From Phanerochaete sordida (lineage: Eukaryota; Basidiomycota; Agaricomycetes; Polyporales; Phanerochaetaceae), in the NCBI GenBank assembly GCA_019973155.2, contig BPQB01000001.1, positions 1,054,001 through 1,118,000 of the forward strand: DNA of 64,000 nucleotides, given 5' to 3'. Positions 43,735 through 56,221 of this stretch are shown in pieces. The notes under the pieces are model-generated. The model was not told where the DNA came from, made no database searches, and saw only the letters and a program-made list of their open reading frames with translations. The stretch's first letter is position 1. Every line of letters starts with the position of its first letter. Position numbers and translations under genes: made by a program.

Positions 43735-46661
43735 ATGTCCAGGTTCTTCGAGAAGAAGCGGGTCTACGACAACGAGAAACAGCGTACGTCGTGCGGCGGC
43801 GCGCGGGAGGACGCCTTACGATTTTATTTTACTTATCATTTTTTCTAGCATCGACCGAGGTCATCCCTCCGGTTGAGGTCACCGACCCAAACTTGGATGA
43901 GGACGAACAACTGCTAGGTCAGTCTTCATCTCGATATCTTGCTGTTGGTGCACACAACTGACCCGAGGTCCAGAGGATGACTCGCCGTACCCCGAGGTGC
44001 GCTCTGCCGTCGCGAACACCGACGACCCCGACATGCCTTGCGCCACGCTCCGCGCATGGTTCGTCGGCCTCATATGGGCTATCATCATCCCCGGCCTGGA
44101 CCAGTTCTTCTTCTTCCGCTATCCGAGTGTCACCATCACCGGTGTAAGCTGGGTTCATTCGTGTGCCGCCGCTTCGCTAAGCCGTTGGTCCGCAGATCGT
44201 CGCGCAGCTCATCTCGTTCCCAATCATGCGGGTGTGGGCAAGGGTCATGCCAAGAGTGAAGATCTTTGGCATGTCCCTAAACCCAGGGCCGTTCACGATC
44301 AAGGAGCACGTTATCATCACCATCATGGCCAACGTCGGGTCTGGCTCAGCGTACGCTGTGAGTACCTGGTGCTATGAGTAGTGCATACTGCTGAGCAGTA
44401 TCTGTAGACGGATATCATCGCAGTGCAGCGTGTATTCTACAACCAAGACCCTCCGTTTGGTTATTCTTGGCTTTTGGTGATGTCTACTCAATTGGTAAGC
44501 TTGCTTTCCACCGTGTGCAGCTCGTCTCGTCCCGACCTCGCATTCGCAGATTGGCTTCTCCATCGGAGGAATCGCCCGACGCTTCCTGGTACAGCCGCCG
44601 TCGATGATCTGGCCCGCGAACCTGGTCACCTGCACGCTCTTCAACACGCTGCACTCACAGCAGTACGCGGGCATGGGCAGCCGCGGCGGCATGTCGCGCG
44701 AGCTCTTCTTCCTCTACGTCTTCATCGGCTCCTTCTGCTGGTACTTCGCGCCCGGCTACCTTTTTGGCGCGCTCTCGTACTTCAACTGGATCTGCTGGAT
44801 TGTGCCCGACAATGTGGTCATCAACCAGCTCTTCGGCACCGCCTCGGGCCTCGGGATGTCCATCCTCACGTTCGACTGGGCACAGATCACCTTCATCGGC
44901 TCTCCGCTGGCGACGCCCTGGTGGGCTGAGGCGAATATCGCTGGATCCGTAGTGTTCTTCTTCTGTGAGTTGTTTTTTGAACATCATCTGAGCTGACATC
45001 ATAACGCGGAGTCCAGGGATCCTCACGCCGATTCTCTACTATACCAATACCTGGTACTCCCAGTATATGCCGATCTCCTCAACCGGCTCCTACGACAACA
45101 CTGGCAGCCCATACAACGTTACCCAAATTCTCACACCTGATTCGACCTTCGATATCGAAAAGTACAAGACCTACTCGCCGCTTTTCCTCTCTACCACGTT
45201 TGCTCTCTCGTATGGCCTCTCCTTCGCTAGCGTGACTGGTGAGTAATCCGTGGATCGGCATCCTGTCCTGTCTATGCTGACTCCTGTACTCAGCCACGAT
45301 CATGCACACGTTCCTTTACTATCGCAAGCAGATCTGGGTACAAGCCCGCCGGTCCATGTCGGAGCAGCCTGATATCCACGCGCGACTTATGTCGAAGTAT
45401 CCTCAAGTGCCAGAGTGGTGGTATGTCATCATCTTTGGTACGTCCGCCGTCGCTGCAGCCGAAATATGCGCTCACTTGACGTGCAAAGCTGCGATGTTTG
45501 TCTTCGGCGTCGTGACTATCGAGGTGTGGAACACAGAAATGCCTGTATGGGCCTTCATACTTGCCTTGGTGCGTTAAATGATGTACTCCTCCAACCCCTA
45601 CGCGACTGACTATCACACTCAGTGCATCGCTTTCTTCTACATTCTTCCTATTGGGATCATCCAGGCTGTCACTAACCAACAAGTTGGCCTCAACGTCATC
45701 ACCGAGCTTATCATCGGCTATGCTCTGCCAGGGCGGCCGATCGCCATGATGATGTTCAAAACTTGGGGCTATATTACTATGTCCCAAGCTCTGCTCTTTA
45801 CCTCTGACTTCAAGCTTGGACACTACATGAAGGTCCCGTAAGTATCCGTGCTATCTCGTCTGTCCTCCTGCATTAACTCCTCCGGAAGGCCTCGCCCGAT
45901 GTTCGCTTGCCAGGTCCTCGCTACAGCTGTCGCGGGCACTGTGCAGCTCGCCGTACAATCTTGGGTATTCACCAATATCCCCGACATCTGCACGAAGCAC
46001 CAGAAAGACGGCTTCAGCTGTCCCAGCACAACGGTTTTCGGCACGGCCTCCATCATCTGGGGCGTTATCGGCCCCGCCCGCCAGTTCTCCGCTGGCCAAA
46101 TCTACAACGGTTTACTGTGGTTCTTCCTCATTGGCGCGGCGGTTCCTGTCCTCTCTTACTTCGCGCAGCGGCGCTACCCGAACTCGTTCCTAAAGTACCT
46201 CAACTGGCCGGTCATCTTCACCGGTACCGGGCTGATCCCGCCTGCGACCCCGTCGAACTATGTGACGTGGTGTGTCGTTGGATTCATCTTCAACTTCATC
46301 GTCCGCCGGCGCAACTTCTCGTGGTGGACAAAATACAACTGTGAGCTGTGCCGTACCGCGAACGATGCCCGATTGCTAACGATCGCTGCTTCCAGATGTT
46401 CTGTCGGCTGGCCTCGATTCGGGATTGGCCATATCGACGATCGTCATATTCTTCTGCCTGCAGTTCCCCGACAACGGCAACATAGGCATTAGCAGTATTC
46501 AAGCCTGGTGGGGAAATAACGTGTACAAAAACACAGCCGATTGGAACGGAACGCCGCTCAAGTTACTTGCACCTGGGGCGACATTCGGGTGCGTATTCCA
46601 ATAGCCTTTCCCTCTACCTCTAGCTGATTGTCTGCATACACATAGCCCGTCGTCCTGGTAA
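43735..46661 (+). CDS. Oligopeptide transporter, OPT family (PT clade)
   Basis: Thirteen exons (43735-43783, 43849-43917, 43974-44143, 44196-44357, 44408-44494, 44550-44964, 45017-45238, 45294-45437, 45489-45568, 45623-45837, 45889-46340, 46396-46588, 46646-46661) give 757 residues. OPT hallmarks are [10 protein letters not shown], the SLNPGPF motif (NPGPF 125-129) and many hydrophobic helices such as [20 protein letters not shown] and [13 protein letters not shown]. Conserved blocks include [33 protein letters not shown] and VSGFIFNF-like [13 protein letters not shown]. These plasma-membrane proton symporters take up tetra- and pentapeptides and sometimes glutathione. The last exon is only 16 nt and encodes the final PSSW. 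Confidence 0.93.
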
Positions 46662-47196
46662 GTAGCGTCGTGCTGCCGGTGCATTGTTCCATTTCTCCTG
46701 GTCGGCAAGATTGTTGGATTGCGTAACGACTTGTACTGCATTTTTTGTATTTGTCTCGTTCGTGAAAGCGATAGCGATGCTCAACATCGATCACTGCTCG
46801 AAATAAACTCCACTTCGAGATTTGGCCGAGGTAAAAGGCGGCGAGAGTCCAAATGAGGTCGGCGTCGGCCATCCTACTCCCACGTGAAATGCGCCACGAG
46901 GGGATAGTATATGTCCGCAAGCGCCTCCTGTTTCCTGACCACAACCTCGACGTTCACCCTCGCGGGAGTACTCACACGAGTGTCGGTGCTTTCACGCCCA
47001 TCCTATAATCCGGTTACGCTGCGACCTCGTCGTAATCACAAAGCATCCCGCCCGATAGTTGCCCTCTCGCCCATAGTTTGCTGCCAGGCATTGCTGAGTA
47101 TACCCTTTATTCGCGTTCATTTGCATTGAGATCTCTCTTCAGTTCCAAGCTGTCTTCAAATTCCACTTCCATTCACACGCCATCCCACCGTCACGT
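46662..47196. other. Intergenic region
   Basis: About 535 bp between the transporter stop and the F-box gene ATG. A CTATAATC element lies near 47003 and a pyrimidine-rich tract just before the start. No gene seen. Confidence 0.4.
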
Positions 47197-49179
47197 ATGA
47201 ACCTTGCTTCAGGGACGTCTTACACGACCCGTGGTCATTACGCACCCTCCGCCACAATAATGCCGCAATACCAGAATCAGAGCGCTTTGGACGTCATCGA
47301 TGCTCAGCTGAACAGTCTCGCGAAGGAGGAAGCCCGCTACCGCGACGAGCTGCGCCGAATACAGCAAAGGCGTGACCTCCTGTGCAGGCAGCGCGACCTG
47401 ATCCAGCGCAGCAAGACAATCTACTCACTACCCACCGAGATCCTACTGCACATCTTCCGCTTCTCCGCCCAATGGGACGAGGATGACTGGCAGGACGGCG
47501 AGGAGATCGATTGGCGGCCGGTCGTGCTCTCGCACGTCTGCTCGACGTGGCGTGCTGCCGTCCTCGACACCTCCTCGTTGTGGGCATGCCTCGATTTCAG
47601 CAGATACCCCAGCGTCCGCCCGCTCATCGCCCGCGCCAAAGAGCAGCTCGTCGACGTCGTCCACGGCACGAAATCGTTGCCGGGGTACAAGCCCGACTAT
47701 CGTTTCGAGTCCGTGCTCAGGAGCACGTCGGCCCGATGGCGGACCCTCCTCTGGGAGTCGTCCGAACTACGGATGACAGACGTTCTCTCGGTGCTGAACA
47801 GCGGCACGCCGTTCCCACACCTTCGCAGCGTCGAGCTTGGTATAGAGAAGCGGTCGCTTCCCGGTGTCCCATTGCTCAACCCGAACGCAGTCGGCCAACT
47901 CAGCTCAAGCAGTCTCTTTCCTTCCCTGAGGCGCATGTGTCTCTCCAGCGTCTCACTCTCCGAGCTGCCCCCCACTGACCTACCATCGTTACGCTCCTTG
48001 ACACTTCACTTTCCCGCTAAATACCCCGACAGTCGCGCGAATCTCTTCCGCATGTCCAGTCTTTGTTCGTTCCTTTCTAGGTCTCTCGCGCTGGAGACAC
48101 TTGTCTTCAGCGACTCGACGCCACTCATGGACGTATTCGTCCGCTTCGAGCATGAGACAAGCGACCACTCGGCCCCTCTTCCTCCCAATAATGTCGCTCC
48201 TTTTATTTTGCCTAACCTTCGCCGCTTCGAGTGGAGCCACGCGCCCCCGCGGGACCTCTGGCGGTTCCTCGCGATAGTCAAGATGCCGGCTCTCAAAGAG
48301 CTCGAGCTGTACCTCGACGCGGGTGACAAGCGTTGGTACACGTACTACACCTCTGTCCTTGAGCCCATGGCGGACGAGCCCTTCAACCCTCGCGCAGTGC
48401 TCCCCGTGGTGCGCTTTGAGGAGCTGGAAGAGCTCTCGGTCTTTGTCACCGACACAGACGGCCTGTACTCTGCCTTCAGGAACCTGCTCTTCCCGAAGCT
48501 GAAGAGGCTCGCCTTAGGTCATCTCACCGAGCGAGGCAGGCGATTGTGGAAGACCTCATCAGCGAAGAAGTCGCCTTTCACAATTCCACTCCTGCCTGCG
48601 CAAGAGAGCATCTTCAGAGAGCCTCGCATGTCTGCCATCACGCACCTCGTACTGTCAAATTTTCGCGTCGACTACCACAACACCGTCGCGTCCATGCTCG
48701 CCTACATGCAGAACCTTGAGCACCTCACGATCGACTCGTGCAAGGGTACGTTTCTCCCACCTGTGTTTTTGTCGCCTAACCTCGCAGCTGCAGATGAGAA
48801 TCCCGCTATCTGCGCTCTCTCGGGGACGATGGAGATGTGCGACGAGGCGGGCGAGGCGGTGCCCCGACGCTGGGTCTGCCCTCGCTTGCAGCACCTGGCG
48901 CTCATCGACTGCGGTAGCGTCTCGTCCAAGTGCCTACGCCACACGATCAAGGCGCGGAAGCAACACGCGGACGGCGCACAGGTGGACACGGACCGTGTCA
49001 TTCGGTCGCCGCGCCGACGCCTTTCGCGAGCGAATGTCGCGGACGAATACGGCCCGCCCCTGAAGCCGTCGGCTCTGCGGACTTTGCGCGTCGAGGGGTG
49101 CAGACGTCTTTCGCATGAGGAGTTAGAGTCGCTCAAGGCGACTGAGTTCGGTCTCGAGGATGTGTACTGGAGTGGTTGA
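47197..49179 (+). CDS. F-box protein with leucine-rich repeats
   Basis: A single uninterrupted frame of 660 residues, the only intron-free full-length gene in the window. After a Ser/Thr/Gln-rich start comes a coiled coil (LAKEEARYRDELRRIQQRRD), then an F-box: IYSLPTEILLHIFRFSAQW, followed by VVLSHVCSTWRAAVLDTSSLW. The remainder has irregular leucine-rich repeats (LRSVELGIEK, LRRMCLSSVSLSELP, LRSLTLHFP, LKELELYLDA) ending in a cysteine-containing LRR (LQHLALIDCGS, LRTLRVEGCRRL). F-box proteins bring substrates to SCF ubiquitin ligases; the family is greatly expanded in Agaricomycetes and the target here is unknown. A second ATG (about 47263) could be used. Confidence 0.85.
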   Translation: MNLASGTSYTTRGHYAPSATIMPQYQNQSALDVIDAQLNSLAKEEARYRDELRRIQQRRDLLCRQRDLIQRSKTIYSLPTEILLHIFRFSAQWDEDDWQDGEEIDWRPVVLSHVCSTWRAAVLDTSSLWACLDFSRYPSVRPLIARAKEQLVDVVHGTKSLPGYKPDYRFESVLRSTSARWRTLLWESSELRMTDVLSVLNSGTPFPHLRSVELGIEKRSLPGVPLLNPNAVGQLSSSSLFPSLRRMCLSSVSLSELPPTDLPSLRSLTLHFPAKYPDSRANLFRMSSLCSFLSRSLALETLVFSDSTPLMDVFVRFEHETSDHSAPLPPNNVAPFILPNLRRFEWSHAPPRDLWRFLAIVKMPALKELELYLDAGDKRWYTYYTSVLEPMADEPFNPRAVLPVVRFEELEELSVFVTDTDGLYSAFRNLLFPKLKRLALGHLTERGRRLWKTSSAKKSPFTIPLLPAQESIFREPRMSAITHLVLSNFRVDYHNTVASMLAYMQNLEHLTIDSCKGTFLPPVFLSPNLAAADENPAICALSGTMEMCDEAGEAVPRRWVCPRLQHLALIDCGSVSSKCLRHTIKARKQHADGAQVDTDRVIRSPRRRLSRANVADEYGPPLKPSALRTLRVEGCRRLSHEELESLKATEFGLEDVYWSG

Positions 49180-49360
49180 GTCGTGGTCGGCCCGGTTTCG
49201 CGTCGTTAATGGGGAGAGACGCCGCCAGGCTGCGGTCTCGTTAGCATAGACAGGTTTGTAATACCCCACGGATTTCCTACGCTTAGTGTTACCTCGGACC
49301 ATGCACAGTTTAGAATAAATGATGATCTGGCTCGAGGACAAGCCTGGGAGGGACCATCGC

Positions 49361-49392
49361 ACGCGTTACGGCACGCCATGTGACGAACGCGT
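49361..49392. promoter_or_regulatory. Two ACGCGT boxes upstream of the karyopherin gene
   Basis: ACGCGT occurs at 49361-49366 and 49387-49392, about 180-210 bp before the karyopherin ATG. A TATAAT element lies at 49509-49514. Regulatory function is inferred from motif identity only. Confidence 0.35.
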
Positions 49393-49572
49393 AGGTTCGT
49401 CACGCAGCGTGACGACGAGGCGTATATGCGCGGCAGTGGCAGGCGCCTGCCCGGTCGTACATTGACTTCTATCTCCTCCAGCCTCGTTGCTGACGTCTGC
49501 GCACAACATATAATCTTGAATATCCCTTAATTCTACGCACTTTAACGTCCACCTCACTAGAACGCCGGCAGC

Positions 49573-52500
49573 ATGGCCCCGCCGTCGAACCATGAGCCCC
49601 AGCACGTCAACCCCGAAGAGCTGTACCAGGTTATCTGTGCTGCGACGTCGCAGGACCCCGCGCAGATCAAGGCATCGTCGGAGCGACTGAAGCAGATGCT
49701 CGAGATGGTCGGCATATTCGACACGCTCTCCCAGATCGCCGCGCAGGGCACCCTCCCCGTCCAGGTCCGGCAACAGGCCATCATTCAGCTCAAGAACTCG
49801 TCGCTCGGAAACTGGAAGTCGCGCAAGTGCGTCCTTTGTGCTTTGTCCGCGATGACGTGTGCGTCTGACGCGCAGCATGCAGGCTGACGACCGAAGAGCA
49901 GAAACACAGTATCAAGAGGAGGTGTCTGGAGCTACTGCATGAGCCGGATGATGTGGTACGTCCTGGTGGACGCGTCGTGGGGTCTGGATGGTGTTGACAA
50001 TGCACATATATAGATTGCAGAATGCAACGAAGTCATTCTCGCCAAAATCGCGCGTCTCGAATACCCTACCTACTGGTGAGCTTCAATGACCATCAAACGC
50101 GGAAGTATATGCTGAAACTGAAGCATCATCAGGCCGAACGTCCTAGACGAGATCATGAATCTTGTCAACACAGGAATGCAAGCATGGTACAGCCCTGCAG
50201 CAACACCACAGGTCCTTGTCTCCCTGCGCCGAGCCCTTGAAGCGTTGAATGCGGTCCTCAAGGAGTTCGTGAACATGAAGATGCTCGCAGGCATCAAGAC
50301 GTGTGGAAGCGTACGTGCAATGTCTGTCTTCCTCGCGTCTAGCTCAACGAATGTCGCCACTCAGGCTGTAGAGAAGATACGTATGGTTGTGCAGAGCCAC
50401 TACTCGACAGCTGCAGCAAGCCTGGCCGGACTCGACCCGACGAGCATCTCGAATCCTCGTACAGCACAAGACCTCCTGGTAGCGCACCTCGTCTTTAAAT
50501 GCGTAGCCAAGATGGGCGGCTGGGTGTACATGCGTGCAAAAAGCAACGACCCTACCGCACAGCGCCTCGAACCTTGGGTACGATACGCGAGTACTGCTAT
50601 CATGCGCTCACTACTAATCTTCGTCGCAGGCAGTTGAACTCTTCCGCAGCGCTGTAGTGCAGTTCCAGACGCTGAGCGAGCTCCGCATCAACCTCGTCCT
50701 TGCGATCCGCGCCGGCGCGGCGCCCGCAACAGCCGTCACGTCTCAATCGATAGAGACCCTCACGCGACACGTCCGCCTGTTCGGCCGGTTCTTCAGGCGC
50801 CTGCAGCAGCTCGACGCAGCGAAGTTTGTCAAGCTCCCTGGATGCAGCGACTTGGTGCTCTACTATTGGAGCAAGGTAGTTCAAGCGACGAACAGCCCGA
50901 GTGATCAGGTGCAAGGTAATCCAAGCTCTGTTCACCTTTCCAGTCTGAGACTCATCTTGGTACTGTTCAGACGAGTCAACAGCAGTTTTTCCCGTGCGTT
51001 TCTTGGTACAGGCTATGGTCCTGTTCAAGGAGAGCCTGGCACAATGGGCACCAGTCCGCAAGGATGGAAGAGAGAGCGAACAAGGTGTGCCTTTCACTAT
51101 GGCTTCTTTGACAGAACGCTGATTTGGTTCACTCAGTTCTGTCCCAGTCCTTCGTTGAGGATGCTGTGAAACTGCTCGTGACGCGCTTCATCCCTCTAGA
51201 CCCATCTGATCTCGAGGAATGGATGTCAGATCCGGAGGAATGGGTCAATCTCGAAGAGAAGGACAACGAGCAGTGGGAATATGAGCTTCGGGCAAGTTAC
51301 ACATGCATTACTGTCAACGCTATGCTGATTAGCATCTACAGCCGTGCGGAGAGCGTGTGCTCATGACGCTCGCGAACCAATATCGACAGTATGTCGTACC
51401 TCTTCTGCACACGACGTTCCAGCAAGTTGTAGGTACGGATGCTTGTGGATGCAAGGCCGTGCACGATATTGAACGTGCCCCTCCAGCTCTGCCGACGGAA
51501 GACCTCTCGAACATCCTGCAGAAAGAGGCGCTCTACTGCGCGATCGGGCGTTGTGCCACGAAGCTCATGGACGTAATCCCGTGGGACACATGGCTGACGC
51601 AGAGCCTGCTGCCTGAAGCGCAGTCCAAGAACCCGAGGCACGTTTTCCTAGCGCGCCGTTCCCGAGCGCAACTAACGATCGCGCACATAGCTACCCCATT
51701 ATCAAGCGGCGCATCGCTTGGCTCGTCGGCAAGTGGATCTCAAGCCAGTGCGCAACGCCGAACAATCCGCACGTATGGGAGATCCTCATTCACCTCTTGC
51801 GCGACCGTGGGCCGGGCACGGACGCGGTCGTGCGCCTCACGGCGGCGGCCGCGCTCAAGGAATGCGTGGACGTACGTTTTCTGGCTTTCTCGTCCCTGTA
51901 CGCATTTTGATTGGGGAGCTTGTCTAGACTGTCGACTTCGACGTCACGGTTTTCCTGCCTTTCCTCCCCACATCCATCGAAGAACTCCTTCGGCTCATGG
52001 ACGAGGCCGACTCGCTAGAGAGCAAGCGTCGCATATTGAACACGCTGAATGTGGTGATCGAAAGCGCTGGAACACATGTAGGTTCCTTGACACTCGCCAC
52101 GGATTTATCCTGATGACAGTGCGGCAGATTGTCCCTCTGCTACCAATGGTCGCGCGGCCTCTCCCACAGCTGTGTATGTGCTTGATGATGTTGATATACA
52201 CGAGCCAAGTAACTCACGAAGAGCTACTAGGGACATCTGCCGAGGAGGAATGGCTTCTCAAAGGCTCACTGCTTGAAACTCTGGCGAAGCTCATTAGTGT
52301 AGGCCCTTCGAAGTGCCCAAAATGCATGTTGGAAACTGAAGACTACTGTCTGCAGGCTTCGAAAGAGCAGTCGAATGCCTTGATCAGTCTCGTCGTGCCC
52401 CTGGTGAAGGAGAGCTTTGGGCCTGTGGTAAGCTGGCACCCACCAACATGGCACAATCACTGACCATGTATCCTAGTCACAATCGCATTTGGATGAGGAT

Positions 52501-53752
52501 GCGCTTATCCTCTGGGGAGCGGCGCTTCGCAACACGAACGCCCTCGAGTCCGCCGACGGCTCTGCAAGCTTATTCGAACTTGTCCCGCTCGCGGTGCGGC
52601 TGCTAGCGGAAAACCTCGACCTGCTCGGCAAGATCACGTCAATCATCGAGTCGTACATTCTACTCGATGCGACGCGATTCCTTCAGGTGCGCCCGGTCTG
52701 CTCGTATAAGGGATCCGTATAAATCCGACCGTTCACAGGCATGCGCGAACGAGCTCTTCGCCGCGCTGCTGACCGGCATGAAACAAGCAGTGCAAATCAA
52801 CGTGAAGGACATGGCGCAGATCACGGGTCTCGCGTGTCAGCTCGCGCCCTCTAGCCTCTGGGGCGAGCCCCTCCACAACTCAGGGCTCTTCGCGTACCTC
52901 GTAAGCTCATTGCAGGAGGACAAGGTGTGTGTTCTTTCGTGCTGCTTTGAAGCGCACGCCAGTGCTGACGAGAGGACAAGCTCACGGTCGACCTCCTGAC
53001 GGAGTTTGTGCTCGTCATGGCGCGCATCGCGCTCATGGACAAGCACATGTTCGCGCAGCTCGTGCGCGCGAGCGTGGCTGCGCTCAAGCTGGGCGAGGGC
53101 GAGCTCTGGGACGCCATCCTGAACGAGTGGTGGCGCCGCGTACGTCCTTCTTCCTCTGAGGGCTCGTAGCCAGACTGATTGAGGCGCCCCGTGGCAGTTC
53201 GACAACATGAGCGAGCCGCGGCACCGCAAGCTCGCGGCGATGGGCATGGCGAGCCTCGTCTCGACGGGCCGCCACGAGGTGCTCGACCGCCTGCGCAGCG
53301 AGGTGTGCAATCTCTGGCTCGACGTCCTGTGCGAGATCCGCGAGGCGCAGGTCGCCAAGGAGGAGGGGTGCGTGGTCTCGCTCTCGGTTGATGGCATGCT
53401 GATTTATATGGGTGGGATGTGCAGCGGGCCCGAGATCCTGTACCTCTACTGGGACACCCCGCCGTCCTCGTTCTACCGCGACACGGAGGGCACGCCAGAG
53501 TACGCGCGGCGCGAGGCGGTGCGTTTTTTTGTCCCTCAATATTCTTCTTGTATCGATGTTGATGGCGTTTTGCAGAGCTACCAGAACGACCCGGCGCGCA
53601 CGACGCAGCTCACGGCGTACATCCGCGCGTGCCTCGCGGAGGCGGAGGCAGCTGTCGGCGGGCCCGCAGTGCTGCAGGAGCGCTACCTCGCCCAGGCGGA
53701 CCCGACGGTGCTCGCGCAGATTCAGAAGGAGCTGACGGGGCAGAAGATCTAG
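49573..53752 (+). CDS. Karyopherin beta, Kap120/importin-11 type
   Basis: Twenty-one exons close in phase to 1013 residues: 49573-49826, 49883-49955, 50014-50075, 50133-50310, 50365-50577, 50630-50908, 51012-51084, 51137-51291, 51342-51432, 51487-51637, 51691-51871, 51928-52077, 52128-52173, 52231-52298, 52356-52427, 52477-52686, 52739-52924, 52981-53139, 53198-53367, 53425-53518, 53576-53752. The importin-beta N-terminal domain (LKQMLEMVGIFDTLSQIA, VRQQAIIQLKNSSLGNW, VIAECNEVILAKIARLEYPTYWP) is followed by HEAT-like helices. ELRPCGERVLMTLANQY, LSNILQKEALYCAIGR and YPIIKRRIAWLVGKW match importin-11/Kap120. These receptors carry cargo such as ribosome-assembly factors through nuclear pores with Ran-GTP. 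Two introns use GC donors. Confidence 0.88.
51292..51341 (+). other. GC-AG intron in the karyopherin gene
   Basis: Donor CGG|GCAAGT, the best-known GC-donor consensus, with acceptor CTACAG. Splicing restores ELRPCGERVLMTLANQY, a strongly conserved family segment. Confidence 0.85.
51638..51690 (+). other. Second GC-AG intron in the karyopherin gene
   Basis: Donor GAG|GCACGT, acceptor CACATAG. The phase required to read SYPIIKRRIAWLVGKW cannot be met by any nearby GT, so the GC donor is the best model. Confidence 0.65.
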
Positions 53753-53930
53753 GTTAGGGCGCACGCTTGGGTTGAGCAGTCTTTACAGGAGGTTTACCAC
53801 GTCACAACTCCCGACGCGCGGCTGTTGCGTGCATCCGGGCGTCGAATGCATCTGCGTTACGATTACCAGAGTGGAGGTACGCAGCAGGATGGTCTATCAG
53901 TCAGGGTAAGAACGATACGTAGACACCGGT

Positions 53931-56105
53931 CTACTTCTTGCCAAAGAAATCCTTGAGACTGCCCTGCCCCACCTTCGACCCACTTGCCCGCTTGACAGGC
54001 GGCCCGGGCCTGAAGCCTTTCTTCTTTTCCTCCTTCTCCTCCTTCACGACCTTTGTCTTCTCTGCCTTGAGACCCCTCGCGGGCTTCTCCTCCACATCCT
54101 CGTCCTCGGTATCGCCCGCGGCCCCCTTGCCCTTGCCCTTCGCGGGCTTCCCGGGCGGCGACTTCTTCGCGCGCGGCTTCTTGGCCTTGGGCTCGGGCGC
54201 AGGCTCCGGGTCCTCGTCGCCCGACGCGACAGACTCGTAGTCGGACTTGTCCACGGTTTCTGTGCACGCCCCGTCAGCCCCCGCCCGCCCAACAGCTTGA
54301 AGCGCCGCAAACGCACCCATGTACCCGTCCTCGTTCACACTCGTCACGCTGTGGACGACGCGCCGCTTCGGGCGGCCGTTCCTGCCCACGGGCACCGCCT
54401 TCTTCGGCGCGCGCGGCTTCCGCTTGCGCTTCACGTCGAGCGACGCGGCGTAGTCGTCCATCGCGACGTCGCCGTCGCCGTCGAGCTCCGCCTTGAACTC
54501 GCCCTCGGACTCGACGTCGAGGTCCGCGAGGGAGGCCGGCGAGGACGCGCCGTCGGAGCTCGGCGGCGGCGGCGCGGGCCTGCGCGACACGCGCTCGACG
54601 TGGTCTGCGGAGCGGTTGTTAGCCCATGCGGAGGGTGAGGGCGGAAGAGGCGTACCGTCGTCGATGTCCATCATCGCGCGCAGGCTCTTCTCGCGGCGGC
54701 TCGGCAGCGCGTCGACGTCGACGTCGTGCGTAGGGCGCGGCCGCGCCTTGCCCCTTGCCGGCCTCGGCGGCGCGTCGTCATCCTCGTCGTCGTCCGAGAT
54801 GACGACCATGCGCTTGAGCTTCGGCACCTGCGTGGGCGGCGGCGGCGACGCGGCTGGCGACGCGGCTGGCGACGAGGCTGGCGACGAGACCTTGGAGGAC
54901 GGCTTTGAAGAGGGGCGCGACGATGCGCCGGCCTCCTCTTCCTCAGAGGAGTCCATCGCGAGCGCGCTCTTGCGTTTCGTGCCACGCTGCAGACGTGTGA
55001 GGATCGGAGAGAGGGCGCTCAACGGGTTGCACGAACCTTGGGCACTTGCTTTGGCTCTGGTCTCGGCTCTGGCTTCGGCTTGGCTGGGAGCGCGGACTTC
55101 GAGGCCGCGGGCTTGAGCGAAGGCTTCGCCTTGAGCTTGGGCTCGTCCTTCGGCTTGGGCTCCTCTCTCGGCTTCTCGTCCTTCTTCTCCTCGACCTTCG
55201 CCTTGGGTTTCGCCTTGCTCCAGTCGAGCGTGCCCGCGGACTTTAGCTTCTTCTGTTCGGCAGGCTTTTCGTCTTTCTTATCGTCCTTCTCGTCCTTCTT
55301 CACAGACTTCAAAGTAGGCTCCGTGGGCTTGCGCGTGAGCGGCTCTTTGGCTGGCACGGAGCTGAACTTCACCGGTTTACCTTTCTTTGGGAGGATGAGC
55401 ACAGTACTTGCAACAAAACAGGAGGGAGGCAGACCTGGACATGTGGACCGATGACTCTGCCTAGCAGCGCAGCTTCGTCTTGTTTGAGCTTGGTGTCTGC
55501 TTCGTAGACCTTCTCGGAAGGTGTGCATACAAGACCAGCATCCTAAGCACCACATCTTTGTTATGAAATCCTAGAAATATCTTTGGGAAAGCGTAACTGC
55601 GCACGATGACTGGGGACGGCGAGAGGCAGTACACGTGCTGCGAGAAGACGCGGGCATACGTGGACTTGACGCTCTCGAGGTCCTGTTCCCCAACTAGGGC
55701 CACTCGCATTTCCTGGACTGGCTCGCTGTCATCGTCTTCATCTTCGTGCATGTCATCGTCCACGTCCATCTTATCGCCATGGCCGACTCGCGTCGAGGCG
55801 AGCTCGCCGGTCAGGAGATAAGTTGCATGGACTGAACCGGATGAAGGGTCGGGGTTCGCGTGGAACGTGGCTAGTTCACTAAGGAGAGTGCCTGTGCTCA
55901 GTGTGGGTACATAGTGTGCTAGGTGAGCACGCACTTCTTGGCAGCATTTACGTGTATCTTGAACTGCCTGCTCAGCGACCTAAACGTGACCTAGGCGAAG
56001 CGTGGTCAGTGCATGCGCCACCCGACGCAATGTCAAAGGTCTGCGCACAATGTTCTTGTCGATGAAGAGCTGTTTCGTGAGGTAGTCGTGAATTTCGTTG
56101 GTCAT
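53931..56105 (-). CDS. CDC27: DNA polymerase delta subunit 3 (Cdc27/POLD3)
   Basis: Eight exons (56049-56105, 55935-55990, 55605-55878, 55435-55542, 55037-55384, 54656-54986, 54317-54604, 53931-54259) give 596 residues. The N-terminal winged-helix region reads MTNEIHDYLTKQLFIDKNI, VTFRSLSRQFKIHVNAAKNELATFH. The middle and C-terminal parts are disordered, Lys/Glu/Pro-rich with acidic Ser patches, as in all POLD3 proteins. The protein ends with a textbook PCNA-binding box, QGSLKDFFGKK. POLD3 stabilises polymerase delta and tethers it to PCNA during lagging-strand and repair synthesis. Two introns (54605-54655 and 54260-54316) are multiples of three; their removal restores DIDDDHVERV and GYMETVDKSDYESV. 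The gene is divergent from SLX4. Confidence 0.92.
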
Positions 56106-56189
56106 CGTGGTCAACGTCGAGCGCGAGGAGCGAGTGACGCCGCGGCCGAAGACAACAGCTGCCGATCGCGAGCAGTCACGCGGTGGGTC

Positions 56190-56221
56190 ACGCGTTCTAA
56201 TTTCTGTCTCGTGTCACGCGT
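56190..56221. promoter_or_regulatory. Two ACGCGT (MCB-type) boxes in the POLD3/SLX4 divergent promoter
   Basis: ACGCGT is found at 56190-56195 and 56216-56221, inside the 138 bp between the POLD3 start (56105) and the first SLX4 ATG (56244). Both genes act in S phase, which fits MBF-type G1/S control; the control itself is inferred. Confidence 0.5.

Noticed and set aside
31915..46661. Possible secondary-metabolite cluster (monooxygenase, OPT transporter)
   Set aside because: No PKS, NRPS, terpene cyclase or similar backbone gene is present, and the genes between are housekeeping.
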